Origin: Pontiella agarivorans | Lineage (GTDB): Bacteria > Verrucomicrobiota > Kiritimatiellia > Kiritimatiellales > Pontiellaceae | Length of the DNA stretch: 64,000 bases | NCBI RefSeq assembly: GCF_034531395.1 | Contig: NZ_JARVCO010000010.1 | Span: 186,001 to 250,000, forward strand | Direction: 5' to 3' | Shown: positions 33,762 through 42,129 of the stretch, piece by piece | Position numbering within the stretch: position 1 is the first letter of the stretch | Layout: every line of letters begins with the position of its first letter | Program-made: the position numbers and the translations under genes | Notes under the pieces: model-generated | Seen by the model: only the letters and a program-made list of their open reading frames with translations | What the model was told of the DNA's origin: nothing | Database searches by the model: none

Positions 33762-34973
33762 ATGAAACACCTTATTTTGCTGTTGAGCGGCGTGGCGGCC
33801 GTCGGGTTCGCTGAGCCCGGGCAGCCGTCCTTATCCCTGGATCAGGCGCTGGAAATGGCGCGGATTCATTCGCCGAAGCTGAAGGCCGCACGCCTACAGA
33901 CGCAGGCCGCCGGCGAAGCGGTTAACGCTTCCGGCCGGTGGAAAAATCCCGAACTCGATTTCGAGGCCGAAGGCATCGGCGGCGACCTCGACGGCTTTGA
34001 CGACACCGAATATACGCTGGCGCTGCGTCAGACCTTTGAGCGCGGGGGCAAACGGAAACACGGCCGCGCGGCGGCGGAACAGGCGGCGGTTGCGGCTTTT
34101 CAGGCCGAAGCGGCGAATGAGCTGGCGCTGCTGGCCGAGGTCCGGCAGGCCTTTATTGAAGCCGCGGCGTTGCAGGAAACGGCCAAGGTCCGGGCTGAAC
34201 AGGAAAAGCTGGCGGCTGAATTCGTCGAGGTGGCGAAGGAGCGCTTTGACGCCGGCGGGGCCTCGGAGCTGGAGCTGCTGGAGGCGGAGCTGAGTCAGGA
34301 CGAAACGGCGATGGAACGCATGGATAATGCGGGTGAGCTGAAGACCGCGCGGATCCGGCTGGCATCGCTGATCGGTATTCCCGTGGTCGAAACGGGGCGG
34401 TTGACGGCGGACTATTATACCCTTCCAGTCCCTGGAATCCGCGCCGTGACTGAAGCCCACCCGCTGCTTCGGCAGCGGGCCGCGGAAGTGGATGTTCTGC
34501 GCGCGGAGGCGGCGCTGGCGGGAGCGGCTGATGCCGCGGATATCACGCTGGGCGCGGGGGTTCGGTATCAGGCGCTGGACGACGAGAACACCTTTGTGTT
34601 CGGCGCCTCGATTCCGCTTAATTTTGTGCGGAGCGGCAAGGCGGCGCAGTCCGCGGCGCTGACCCGGGCCGAGGCGCTGGCGGCGGAGGGCGCAGAGCTG
34701 CGGCGCCGGCTTCAGCAGGAGCTTTCGGTTCTGCTCTCGGCCTACACCAATGCCCGGCAGGATGCTGAAATGACCCGCGACCGGCTGATCCCCAAGGCGG
34801 AACGCGCCTATGAACTGAGCAAGGCCGGCTATGACGTCGGCCGCTTTTCGTGGATCGAGCGGATCGCCACGCAGCAGCATCTGGCTGAAATCCGCATCCG
34901 CTATATCGAGGCCTTGAGGGAGGCGCATCTGGCGCTGGCCGAAATTTCCCGTTTCATGCAGGAGGACATTTAA
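33762..34973 (+). CDS. TolC/CzcC family outer-membrane efflux protein
   Basis: 403 residues starting at the ATG at 33762 with AGGAG upstream; signal peptide KHLILLLSGVAAVGFA. The sequence shows the two OEP repeats: SLDQALEMARIHSPKLKAAR near the start, the characteristic YTLALRQTFERGGKR motif of CzcC-type channels, and long Ala/Glu-rich coiled coils (ELALLAEVRQAFIEAAALQE). It should be a trimeric outer-membrane exit duct. The usual partners, a membrane fusion protein and an RND pump, are missing; a lipoprotein gene follows instead. A perfect palindrome encodes LPVPGI in a loop. Confidence 0.85.
   Translation: MKHLILLLSGVAAVGFAEPGQPSLSLDQALEMARIHSPKLKAARLQTQAAGEAVNASGRWKNPELDFEAEGIGGDLDGFDDTEYTLALRQTFERGGKRKHGRAAAEQAAVAAFQAEAANELALLAEVRQAFIEAAALQETAKVRAEQEKLAAEFVEVAKERFDAGGASELELLEAELSQDETAMERMDNAGELKTARIRLASLIGIPVVETGRLTADYYTLPVPGIRAVTEAHPLLRQRAAEVDVLRAEAALAGAADAADITLGAGVRYQALDDENTFVFGASIPLNFVRSGKAAQSAALTRAEALAAEGAELRRRLQQELSVLLSAYTNARQDAEMTRDRLIPKAERAYELSKAGYDVGRFSWIERIATQQHLAEIRIRYIEALREAHLALAEISRFMQEDI
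34433..34447. repeat. Dispersed palindrome, copy 14
   Basis: TTCCAGTCCCTGGAA; encodes LPVPGI in the TolC-like channel. Confidence 0.85.
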
Positions 34974-34974
34974 A

Positions 34975-35364
34975 ATGAAAAGATTAATTACAATGACCGC
35001 GGCCGGGTTGCTCGTGCTGGCCGGATGCTCAACGTTCGGCCCGGGACAGGCCGGTGTGGAAATCCAATCGAGCAAAGACGTCCTGATCACGAATGTTCAT
35101 ATCGATCAGATGGAAGGCGGTGTGATGGTTCATGGGTCGCTGCGGCCGAAGAATAATTCCGTGACGCGGGTCGGGCACGTGGACGTTGAATTTATCCGGG
35201 CCGACGGCGAGGTGCTGCAGATGGTGAAGGCGGATACGAATACGGATCAGTTTTCGCGCAAGAGCGCCCGGCGCCCGACCTTCAGCGCCACCGCGGAAAT
35301 CGAGGGCTTCGCATCGGTCCGGCTGGAGCACCATCCCGATACCCTGCAGCAATGCGACCTCTAA
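34975..35364 (+). CDS. Small lipoprotein downstream of tolC-like gene
   Basis: 129 residues: signal MKRLITMTAAGLLVLAGC with lipobox LAGC, then a beta-rich domain (VEIQSSKDVLITNVHIDQM, GGVMVHGSLRPKNNS, HVDVEFIRADGEVL) of immunoglobulin-like appearance, resembling periplasmic transthyretin-type lipoproteins. It starts one base after the channel stop codon, so it is in the same operon. Its last four bases overlap the end of the convergent gene. Confidence 0.6.
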   Translation: MKRLITMTAAGLLVLAGCSTFGPGQAGVEIQSSKDVLITNVHIDQMEGGVMVHGSLRPKNNSVTRVGHVDVEFIRADGEVLQMVKADTNTDQFSRKSARRPTFSATAEIEGFASVRLEHHPDTLQQCDL

Positions 35365-35702
35365 ACGTCCAGGACCTGGAAAACCGCTTCGGCGGTTGTC
35401 CGGTTGATCGAGACGAGCACGGTGACGTGCTCGTTCTGCTCGCTCTCGACGGTGGGGTCGCCGGCGCACGCGCAGCCCGGCGTTAAGGATTCATAAAAGA
35501 GCCCCGCCTTCACCCGGATAAAATCTGCGTCGGCCGATTGGCGGATGATCATCACCTCGACGGAGTCTGTAAGCGAAAAACTGCCAGCGGCCAGCCCCTG
35601 CTGCAGGGGCAGGGCATTTCCAAGGGTTGGAAGTTCGGCCTTGAAGACCGCTTCAAATTCCGGGGTGCCCCAGGCGTTGCGTGATTGTTCCAAACGGGTC
35701 AT
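35361..35702 (-). CDS. Conserved hypothetical protein with GCxCAGDPT motif
   Basis: 113 residues without signal or membrane segment. It contains a Cys-containing loop PGCACAGDPT and flanking beta strands (VEVMIIRQSADADFIRVKAG, EHVTVLVSINR), a pattern I have seen in uncharacterised small proteins of proteobacteria. One perfect palindrome encodes LPTLGN; a one-mismatch copy encodes the last residues FQVLDV. Its start overlaps the end of the DHFR-like gene by 4 bases (ATGA), so the two are cotranscribed. Confidence 0.5.
   Translation of the reverse strand: MTRLEQSRNAWGTPEFEAVFKAELPTLGNALPLQQGLAAGSFSLTDSVEVMIIRQSADADFIRVKAGLFYESLTPGCACAGDPTVESEQNEHVTVLVSINRTTAEAVFQVLDV
35628..35642. repeat. Dispersed palindrome, copy 15
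   Basis: TTCCAAGGGTTGGAA; encodes LPTLGN in the small hypothetical gene. Confidence 0.9.
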
Positions 35703-36229
35703 CGGCTGCGCCGGTAGTGGGTTTTAACAATGCCGTTTTTGAAGGCCTCGTTTTTCACGAGGTCGAAGCGTTTCGCCTCGTCGAGTTTTCCAAACAGTGG
35801 AAGGCCTGCGCCGAGCACGACCGGGATGCGGGAAAGGATCAGCTCATCCACGAGGTCCTCGCGCATAAAGCTCTGAACGGTCTGCCCGCCGTCGATGTAG
35901 AGATTTTTAAACCACCGGTCGTTGAGGTCGTTCACAATGGCGCGAAGATCGCCGCTCACCAGTTCCACTTTGCCTTCGAGATGTTCCGGAATCCCGGTGA
36001 GGGTGGAGGAGAGCACAAAAACCGGTTTGGGATAGGGCCAGGTTCCGAAGGTCAGCACCTTTTCAAACGTATGGCGGCCCATCACCAGCGCATCGATTTT
36101 CTTCATGAATCTGCCGAACCCGAAGTCGGACTTTCCAGGGTTTGGAAAATTCATAAGCCAGTCCAGCTCCCCGTCCGGCCCGGCAATATAGCCGTCCAGA
36201 CTGGTCGCGATGTAAACGAAGTTGGCCAT
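35699..36229 (-). CDS. Dihydrofolate-reductase-like (RibD C-terminal family) protein
   Basis: 176 residues: NFVYIATSLDGYIAGPDGELDWL at the start, then DALVMGRHTFEKVL and KNLYIDGGQTVQSF with VVLGAGLPLFGK, the pattern of the YyaP/RibD_C group within the DHFR fold. Such proteins bind NADPH; the substrate of this subgroup is generally unknown. A perfect palindrome encodes FPNPGK and a near copy encodes LPLFGK. Confidence 0.8.
   Translation of the reverse strand: MANFVYIATSLDGYIAGPDGELDWLMNFPNPGKSDFGFGRFMKKIDALVMGRHTFEKVLTFGTWPYPKPVFVLSSTLTGIPEHLEGKVELVSGDLRAIVNDLNDRWFKNLYIDGGQTVQSFMREDLVDELILSRIPVVLGAGLPLFGKLDEAKRFDLVKNEAFKNGIVKTHYRRSR
36133..36147. repeat. Dispersed palindrome, copy 16
   Basis: TTCCAGGGTTTGGAA; encodes FPNPGK in the DHFR-like gene. 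Confidence 0.9.
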
Positions 36230-36246
36230 GCGTGCGCTCTTTTTTT

Positions 36247-36297
36247 GACGGGATGAACAGGAGCTTCAGCCTTTAATCTGAATCCCGTTCATCCCGT
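36247..36297. repeat. Long-arm inverted repeat, GACRGGATKAACAGG family
   Basis: ACGGGATGAAC and GTTCATCCCGT form perfect 11-bp arms with a 28-base loop in the gap between two minus-strand genes. Its left arm GACGGGATGAACAGG matches 13 of 15 bases of the arm at 58871. Confidence 0.65.
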
Positions 36298-36305
36298 GGT
36301 CCGGT

Positions 36306-38078
36306 TTAAAACAGTTTCTTGAATTTATCCTTCAGATCCTTGGCTTCGTCGGAATCGAGGGCTTTGTCGAGCTGCTTTGCGGCTTCCTTTTTGACTTCTT
36401 CCTTGGCCTTGGCTTTGGCGGCATCGAGGGCGGCGTCTTTCAGGTTGTCGTCGAGTTCGACCTTCACCTTCGGCAGGGCGAGCGAGCCGTAGAGTCTGCC
36501 GGGCACGTCGATGTTTTTCAGATTGTTGACGATGTCGTTATTGGTTTTGAGCTCACGCACGGTGAGGGTGAACGGCACATCGAGGGTTTTAGAGGAGAAG
36601 GTGCCGCCGGCTGAAATATCGGCGAGGCCTTTTTCTAGCTTCAGGTCATCGCCGGTTTTGACCGCTTTGGCCAGATCGACGTTCTTGAAGCTCGCGGAGA
36701 TTTCGTGCGGGGCCGCCGGATCTTCAAAATGCAGGACGGTTTTGAGGGCCGGTTCTTCGGAGTCCATGGGAATCATGGCGATCGAGGTGGGCACACCGTT
36801 GAGCTCCGGATGGCTGGAGAGTTCCGAACCCTCGATTTTATGCGCGGGATAGCTGTCGGAAAATTCGACCTGATCGATTTCGAGGCTGCGGATGGTCCAC
36901 TCGGGGCGGTCGGTTACGAGGTCGGCGCGCGCTTTGAGATAGCCCACTCTTTTGGCATCGGCCAGTGCGCGGTCCTTGGACGGTTCCGGCTTTTCGCCTT
37001 TGGCCTCGGCTTCCGCATTTTCCTGGCGTTTCTCGAGGTAGTCCTGAATTTTGCGGCCATACTCTTTATATTTGGCCGCCTGAGCCAGATAGTCGTCGAG
37101 GGATTTTCCGTCTTCGGCATCCGGTTTTTCTTCTTCCGCGGCGTCCGCTTCGTCTTTCACCTTCTCAAACACCTTGCCGGGCGATGCACGCTCGACGTCG
37201 GTTTTCAGCACGGAGCCGGCGAGCCGGTCGACGGTGTAGGTGCGGCGGAGCAGGTCGCTCACGCTGAGGTCGGCTGAAAGCTGTTCAATCTGAACGAGGT
37301 TATGCGTGGGCTTGTCGGGATCGGTGACCTGGAGATTGACCACCTCCAGCTTGCCGCTGCCCATGGAAAAGTGTGCGTCCTCCACATTGACCTCGGCCCC
37401 GGTGCCGGAGGAAATGGCCGTTTCGAGGCCTTTTTTCAGGAGGCTGTCGACCAGCAGGAATTCCAGCAGCAGGCCGATCACCAGCACCACAGCCACGAGG
37501 ATGATGCCGGACTTCCGGACCAGCGTGGATTCTTTGGCCAGAACATCGGCCGTGGAGATTTTCTGTTTACCGAAGGCGAGCCACATCAGGAATCGGGAAA
37601 ACCTGTTGCCGACGGCTTTACCGACTTTTTCGTGCTCGCCGGCTTTCACCATCTGCTCGCGGACCTTGGTGACGGTGCCGGCCATAAATTTGCCGAAGAG
37701 CAGGCCGATAATGATGGAGAAAGGCAGGGACCCGATCATGGCGTAGACATCCAGATCCATCAGTGCCGTCACCGGCGCATTGGCCAGTTTGGCAAACAGG
37801 CCTTCGAGGCCGACCTTGTGGATAAGGAAAAAGCCGGTGTGGAAGGTGACCACGGAGATCAGCAGCGAGAGGATTTTACCGAGGGCCACCCCCAGCATCG
37901 CGAAACCGATGTTCGCATTCAGCAGCAGGGTAATCAGGATCATCAGCCCCAGCGTCAGGCCGGCGACCGGATTGAATCCGATCAGCACCCCGCAGAGTGT
38001 GCCCAGAAAGATCTCTCTGCTGCCCGCTCCGCCGCGCAGCATTTTTCCAATTTTACGTATAATCTTAAAAGGTAACAT
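36306..38078 (-). CDS. Membrane protein joining TIGR03546-like and TIGR03545-like parts
   Basis: 590 residues from the ATG at 38078 (GGAGAGG upstream). The first 170 residues (PFKIIRKIGKMLRGGAGSRE, LCGVLIGFNPVAGLTLGLMI) form several membrane helices of the DUF2062/TIGR03546 type. A further helix near 195-220 (SGIILVAVVLVIGLLLEFLLV) leads into an AsmA-like extracytoplasmic part with many Asp/Glu/Lys residues (VNVEDAHFSMGSGKLEVVNL), matching what I know of TIGR03545. In spirochetes these two are separate neighbouring genes; here they are one protein. A role in envelope lipid transport is only an inference from the AsmA likeness. Confidence 0.65.
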   Translation of the reverse strand: MLPFKIIRKIGKMLRGGAGSREIFLGTLCGVLIGFNPVAGLTLGLMILITLLLNANIGFAMLGVALGKILSLLISVVTFHTGFFLIHKVGLEGLFAKLANAPVTALMDLDVYAMIGSLPFSIIIGLLFGKFMAGTVTKVREQMVKAGEHEKVGKAVGNRFSRFLMWLAFGKQKISTADVLAKESTLVRKSGIILVAVVLVIGLLLEFLLVDSLLKKGLETAISSGTGAEVNVEDAHFSMGSGKLEVVNLQVTDPDKPTHNLVQIEQLSADLSVSDLLRRTYTVDRLAGSVLKTDVERASPGKVFEKVKDEADAAEEEKPDAEDGKSLDDYLAQAAKYKEYGRKIQDYLEKRQENAEAEAKGEKPEPSKDRALADAKRVGYLKARADLVTDRPEWTIRSLEIDQVEFSDSYPAHKIEGSELSSHPELNGVPTSIAMIPMDSEEPALKTVLHFEDPAAPHEISASFKNVDLAKAVKTGDDLKLEKGLADISAGGTFSSKTLDVPFTLTVRELKTNNDIVNNLKNIDVPGRLYGSLALPKVKVELDDNLKDAALDAAKAKAKEEVKKEAAKQLDKALDSDEAKDLKDKFKKLF

Positions 38079-38137
38079 CGCTACATCCTCTCCTTGAAGT
38101 TTTGAACGGTCAGGATAATTCTTTACCTGCACTCCGG

Positions 38138-38176
38138 TCAATTGGTTTCGATGACGATGCCGTTGAACAGATGGTG
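38138..38176 (-). pseudogene. Residual C-terminus of a lost paralogue
   Basis: On the minus strand this reads HHLFNGIVIETN and TGA, nearly identical to the end of the upstream gene (HMFKGIVIETE). It is downstream of that gene and in a different frame, with no start. It looks like the 3' end of a tandem copy whose body was deleted. Confidence 0.55.
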
Positions 38177-38232
38177 GGGGGCGATGTGTTGTGCGGAGGG
38201 TGCAGGCAGCGGGCCGGGGACCCGGTCTGCGG

Positions 38233-39231
38233 TTATTCGGTTTCGATAACGATGCCTTTAAACATGTGGCGGGCGGTGGTGATGTTGGAAAGGTCGGGGT
38301 TGATTTTGCCGTCGGCGCCTGAGATATGCCCGTGTCCGGTGAGTTCGGCGAGTACCACGGATGCTTCCGGGTTCAGTTCGGCGGTATAGATCAGCGAGGG
38401 CTGGCCGTTGGGGTTTTTCAGGTAAACGGGATCATCCGTGATGTTTTCTTTATTGAAGTACTCGTTGTCATCAAAGGATTTGTTCACTTCAACCCGCAGT
38501 TTCAGGTTCTGCTTTTCGGGATATCTGGAATGCAGCGAAAAACTGGTGAGCGGGGTGGCGGCGGAGAGGCCGTCGACCACGGCGGAGCCGGCATCGGGCA
38601 TAAACAGGCCATCGGCCGATTTTATCCCGCGGGCATGGCTCCAGGCCGGCAGAGCTCCGGGCCGCCGGTTTTTGCCGCCGCTGTAGTTTCCGGTGGCTGA
38701 TTTCCCGGAAACGTAAAGCGTTTCGAGATAGCTTCCGTCGGCATCCTCCAGCCAGACGGCGATCTGCGGAATGGAGGTGATCACCCGGCCGTCGGGCGCT
38801 GTTCTTTTCGTCATATATTCCGGTCCGGCCCGGAAGTCGATGGTGATGGCCCGGCCGGCGGCTTCCGACTTGGTGGTGATGACATATTCGGTTTTCTTGC
38901 GGATTTCATCCTGCTGACGCAGTGTTTTTCCGAAGCCTACAATCTGTTTAAAGGGGAAGAGGGAATAGGCGATCCCGACCATATAAACGGCGACCACGCC
39001 CAGCAGCACCGGCAGCAGAAATCGGGTTTTCTTTTTGGTGGCGTAGTTTTTCAGGGGTTTGAAGTTGTTGAAAATATGAAAGAGCGCCAGCACCAGAAAT
39101 GAAAAACTGAAGATCACGTGGAAGGCGGAGAGGCGCTGGTTATATTTCCATAGGTAGCTCAATACGCCGGTGACGGCCATTCCGATAAACATCAGTGCGA
39201 TAAACAGCGATACCAGCGCTCTTGATTTCAT
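38233..39231 (-). CDS. Membrane protein with DUF4405-like and DUF2271-like parts
   Basis: 332 residues. The N-terminal 115 residues carry four membrane helices with His residues (SAFHVIFSFSFLVLALFHIFN), like the heme-binding DUF4405 domain. The rest is exported and matches the DUF2271 pattern: SIPQIAVWLEDADGSYLETL, PGALPAWSHARG and VYLKNPNGQPSLIYTAE. DUF2271 proteins often accompany ApbE-type flavin transfer systems and redox membrane complexes. No such partner is in the window. A short duplicate of its C-terminus follows downstream. Confidence 0.65.
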   Translation of the reverse strand: MKSRALVSLFIALMFIGMAVTGVLSYLWKYNQRLSAFHVIFSFSFLVLALFHIFNNFKPLKNYATKKKTRFLLPVLLGVVAVYMVGIAYSLFPFKQIVGFGKTLRQQDEIRKKTEYVITTKSEAAGRAITIDFRAGPEYMTKRTAPDGRVITSIPQIAVWLEDADGSYLETLYVSGKSATGNYSGGKNRRPGALPAWSHARGIKSADGLFMPDAGSAVVDGLSAATPLTSFSLHSRYPEKQNLKLRVEVNKSFDDNEYFNKENITDDPVYLKNPNGQPSLIYTAELNPEASVVLAELTGHGHISGADGKINPDLSNITTARHMFKGIVIETE

Positions 39232-39374
39232 ATAACCTCTTCCTTTTACGGTGCCGAACAGCAGTTGCGTCTGGCTGCGATTTATAAACGCATTCAGACG
39301 CAGGGTTATTTTATTCGTTCGAAATTAAAGCCGGATATTGTTCCGCTCGCGGGATTAAGGCTTGTTGGCATAAC

Positions 39375-39500
39375 TCAGGTAACGGTTCCGGTTGGGGGCG
39401 TTACCTCCCTCTCCGCCATGGCGCGCAGTGCCGGCATTTTTTTCCGGGCGAGCTGCTGTTCGGCTTCTCCGAGTGCCCGCACTACGCGCTCTGTCAGTGC
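39375..39500 (-). pseudogene. Possible coding remnant downstream of the permease
   Basis: In the 272-base gap (39232-39503) one minus-strand frame reads ALTERVVRALGEAEQQLARK then MPALRAMAEREV and stops at 39375. It looks like a helical protein fragment but has no convincing start or ribosome site. It may be what is left of a deleted gene in a rearranged stretch. Confidence 0.25.
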
Positions 39501-39503
39501 TGA

Positions 39504-40799
39504 TTAATGCGGTATACTCACGAACAGGTTAATGGCGGAGAGCAGCCCGACGACCCACATAACCGGTGAGATCTTTTTGAAGTCGCCGCAGCAGACGGCA
39601 ATCAGAATATAGGAAAGAAATCCGACGGTCAGTCCGGTGGCGATGCTGAAAGTCAGCGGCATCAGGATCATGGTCAGGAAGGAAGGCACGGCCACCTTCA
39701 GGTCGGAAAAATCGATTTCCCTGATGTTACGGAACATATAAACGCCGACGATGATCAGGGCCGGAGCTGTTGCAAAGGCCGGGACAATTCCAATGACCGG
39801 AGCCAGGAAAAGGGCCAGCAGGAACAGGGCTCCGGTCACAACAGATGCGAGGCCCGTGCGTGCTCCGTCACCGATACCGGAAGCGGATTCGATGTAGGTT
39901 GTTGTGGTGGAGGTGCCGAGCAGAGAGCCGGCAATGGTTGCCACGGCGTCGGCTTCGAGCACTTTATCGATTTTCTGAATGGTGCCGTCGGGTTCGACAT
40001 AGCCCGCTTCGTAGGAGCAGGCCACGATGGTGCCGATGGAGTCGAACAGGTCGACAAACATGAAGGAGAAAATGGCCCCGATGAGACCCCATTGCAGGGC
40101 GGCCAGGATGTCGAGTTTAAAGGCGATCGGCGCTATGCTTGGCGGGGTGGAAACCAGCTTTTCGGGAAGGCTGACTTCGCCGAACAGGGCACCGACCACG
40201 GTTGCAAAGACGATGCCGATCAGAATGCCGCCTTTGATTTTCCGGGCTTCGAGTACGGTAATGAGCAGCAACGCAACCAGGCCGATCAGCACCGGTTTGG
40301 TCAGCGGGCCGATGGAAACCAGCGTGGCCGGGTTATCGACAATCAGCCCGAGATTTTTCATGCCGATAAAAGTGATGAACAGGCCGATGCCGGCTGCGGT
40401 TGCGATCCGCAGCCCAACCGGAATAGCGGTGACCACTTTTTCCCGGATTCCGACCACGGTCAGAACGAGGAAGGCGATGCCGGAAATAAAGACCACGCCG
40501 AGCGCGGTCTGCCAATCCAGCCCCTGGCCCATCACCAGTGTGTAGGTAAAAAAGGCGTTGAGCCCCATTCCCGGGGCCATGGCAAACGGAACGTTTGCCC
40601 AGAGGCCGACGAGAAAGGTGCCGAGCGCCGCCGCCAGACAGGTGACGGTGATCAGGGCGGGTTTATCCATGCCGGCTGCACTCAGAATCATAGGATTCAC
40701 GAAGATGATGTAGGCCATGGTCAGGAAGGTGGTTACCCCCCCGATGATTTCGGTTTTTGCATCCGTACCGTGTTCTTTGAGTTTAAAAAAGCCGGTCAT
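39504..40799 (-). CDS. NCS2 family purine permease (AzgA/GhxP-like)
   Basis: 431 residues, about 13 membrane helices. It matches the AzgA branch of NCS2: TEIIGGVTTFLTMAYIIFVN at the start, NVPFAMAPGMGLNAFFTYT, MFVDLFDSIGT and GTSTTTTYIESASGI. Such proteins import adenine, guanine or hypoxanthine with protons. The adjacent Tsx-like porin gene in the same orientation (19 bp upstream) supports a nucleobase/nucleoside uptake pair across both membranes. Confidence 0.9.
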   Translation of the reverse strand: MTGFFKLKEHGTDAKTEIIGGVTTFLTMAYIIFVNPMILSAAGMDKPALITVTCLAAALGTFLVGLWANVPFAMAPGMGLNAFFTYTLVMGQGLDWQTALGVVFISGIAFLVLTVVGIREKVVTAIPVGLRIATAAGIGLFITFIGMKNLGLIVDNPATLVSIGPLTKPVLIGLVALLLITVLEARKIKGGILIGIVFATVVGALFGEVSLPEKLVSTPPSIAPIAFKLDILAALQWGLIGAIFSFMFVDLFDSIGTIVACSYEAGYVEPDGTIQKIDKVLEADAVATIAGSLLGTSTTTTYIESASGIGDGARTGLASVVTGALFLLALFLAPVIGIVPAFATAPALIIVGVYMFRNIREIDFSDLKVAVPSFLTMILMPLTFSIATGLTVGFLSYILIAVCCGDFKKISPVMWVVGLLSAINLFVSIPH

Positions 40800-40818
40800 G
40801 GTGTTCTCCCGTTAGGAA

Positions 40819-41574
40819 TTAGAAGTGCGATTTCACGAGCAGGCTGATGGCGCTTTGGTCGGAATTGAATCCATATTTATTGGACCAGTAGTCGTATTCA
40901 ACACCTACGTTCAGACGGTTCGGGTTCCAATCCCAAATGGTACCGACATCAAACTTGATCTGCGGGCAGAAGTGCAGGTTGCTGTTATAGGCGCCATCGT
41001 CATTAATAACCCAGTCCATGAAGCCGTCGCAGATGAACGAGGACTTGCCAACCGGAGTGGAATATTTCCAGACGGCAGTCAGCTGTACGGATTCGCCGTT
41101 GTCGCCTTTAAGGTCGAAGCGCTGGTAAAGGTTGAGCTGAAAATAGTCAAAGGCAGGGACGTCGAGGTCGACACCGGCACCCACAAGCATGTTATGCCCA
41201 TATTTATCTCCGTTAACCCTGCGACCGTATTCATAGCAGGTAGCGACATACCAATCTTTAATAAATGAAACGGAGAGGTCTTCGCCGGTCATTTTGTTGA
41301 AACTGAAGCGCGGCGCAATTTCACCATAGTAGGACGCTTCATCTCCGAAAAAAGTTTCGTCGCCGTTGAAATAGATAAAGTCATTGAACCAGAAAAAGTC
41401 GCCGTATTTCCAGCCGTTGGCATGTTCGATGGTCAGCGTGGTCTGGTCATCCGGATCCGCTTCAAAGCCGGTACCTTCCAGTACCGTCAGACTGGTATCG
41501 GTCCATTGAATAAAATCCCCGCCGAAAGCGAGGGATGTTGTGCATGCCAATATGGCAAACAGTGTGCGTTTCAT
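40819..41574 (-). CDS. Tsx-like nucleoside-specific outer-membrane channel
   Basis: 251 residues with signal peptide KRTLFAILACTTSLAFGGD. The mature part alternates aromatic strands (FIQWTDTSLTVLEGTGFEAD, WFNDFIYFNGDETFF, YQRFDLKGDNGES) and ends in ...LLVKSHF with a terminal Phe, as in outer-membrane barrels. It resembles the Tsx family, a 12-strand barrel that lets nucleosides through. It is the first gene of a two-gene unit with the purine permease. The AT-rich upstream stretch (41575-41763) contains no purine riboswitch core that I can recognise. Confidence 0.75.
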   Translation of the reverse strand: MKRTLFAILACTTSLAFGGDFIQWTDTSLTVLEGTGFEADPDDQTTLTIEHANGWKYGDFFWFNDFIYFNGDETFFGDEASYYGEIAPRFSFNKMTGEDLSVSFIKDWYVATCYEYGRRVNGDKYGHNMLVGAGVDLDVPAFDYFQLNLYQRFDLKGDNGESVQLTAVWKYSTPVGKSSFICDGFMDWVINDDGAYNSNLHFCPQIKFDVGTIWDWNPNRLNVGVEYDYWSNKYGFNSDQSAISLLVKSHF

Positions 41575-41808
41575 GTACTTGCCCCTTAGTTTGTAGCGGC
41601 CAAATATAAAATTTTATGCCGCATAGTTCAGTTAACGCGGCTAAACATATGCTCATCATAAGGCTCCGCCAAAGCACATAGTAAAAAATATTATCAGGGG
41701 ATAATAGCATAGGAATTTGCGTGATTTTGTAACTTATTAAATTACTGTCATACTTTAATAAAAATGTGTGTGCACGGGTTTTGCGAACGGGTCAATCAGG
41801 GGGATGCT

Positions 41809-42003
41809 ATGAAGCGGCGGGCTAAAGAATCTTGTTTTGGATTACAGGTTTATACCTTGAAAAGACGGGGTATCAGGGGAGAGGATCAAGATACGGTCGG
41901 GGAGTGGATGGAGAACGCGACGGAGATTGGTAACAGTCTGGGTTCCAATGGAGTCGCTATGTTTTACGCGGGGAATAAAAATCCGAATTTCCGGAACGGA
42001 TAA
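41809..42003 (+). CDS. Doubtful small open frame
   Basis: 64 residues (MKRRAKESCFGLQVYTLKRR...GNKNPNFRNG) with GGGGG eight bases before the ATG. It sits between the Tsx leader and the terminator of the next gene and partly overlaps that terminator. Composition is not convincing and I recognise nothing in it. The rest of the 555-base gap 41575-42129 holds the Tsx promoter/leader and this terminator. Confidence 0.2.
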   Translation: MKRRAKESCFGLQVYTLKRRGIRGEDQDTVGEWMENATEIGNSLGSNGVAMFYAGNKNPNFRNG

Positions 42004-42050
42004 AAAAGCCCTTAAGTTCCTCTTCCGGCACAGGAACGCTCCGAAAGGGC
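42002..42050 (-). terminator. Intrinsic terminator of the E1-KASIII gene
   Basis: On the minus strand GCCCTT...AAGGGC enclose an inner stem GTTCCT...AGGAAC and run into TTTTTT, about 80 bases after the stop of the 1111-residue protein. Confidence 0.75.
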
Positions 42051-42129
42051 ATTCTGGGCTCTTGATGCGCCAGCCTGTGCTCATGCGCGAAACCATCCGT
42101 TTAATCCGGCTCTTCCGACGCAGGAGAAG

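Noticed and set aside
38102-38389. Plus-strand open frame opposite the DUF4405/DUF2271-like gene end
   Set aside because: It is the shadow of the minus-strand gene and its duplicated end, without ribosome site or protein-like features.
40514-40530. TCCAG-CCC-CTGG in the purine permease gene
   Set aside because: Outer bases do not match and the encoded GLDWQTAL segment is conserved in the NCS2 family.
41575-41763. Purine riboswitch upstream of the Tsx-like gene
   Set aside because: The AT-rich leader has no recognisable P1-J1/2 or loop-loop core of the purine aptamer.
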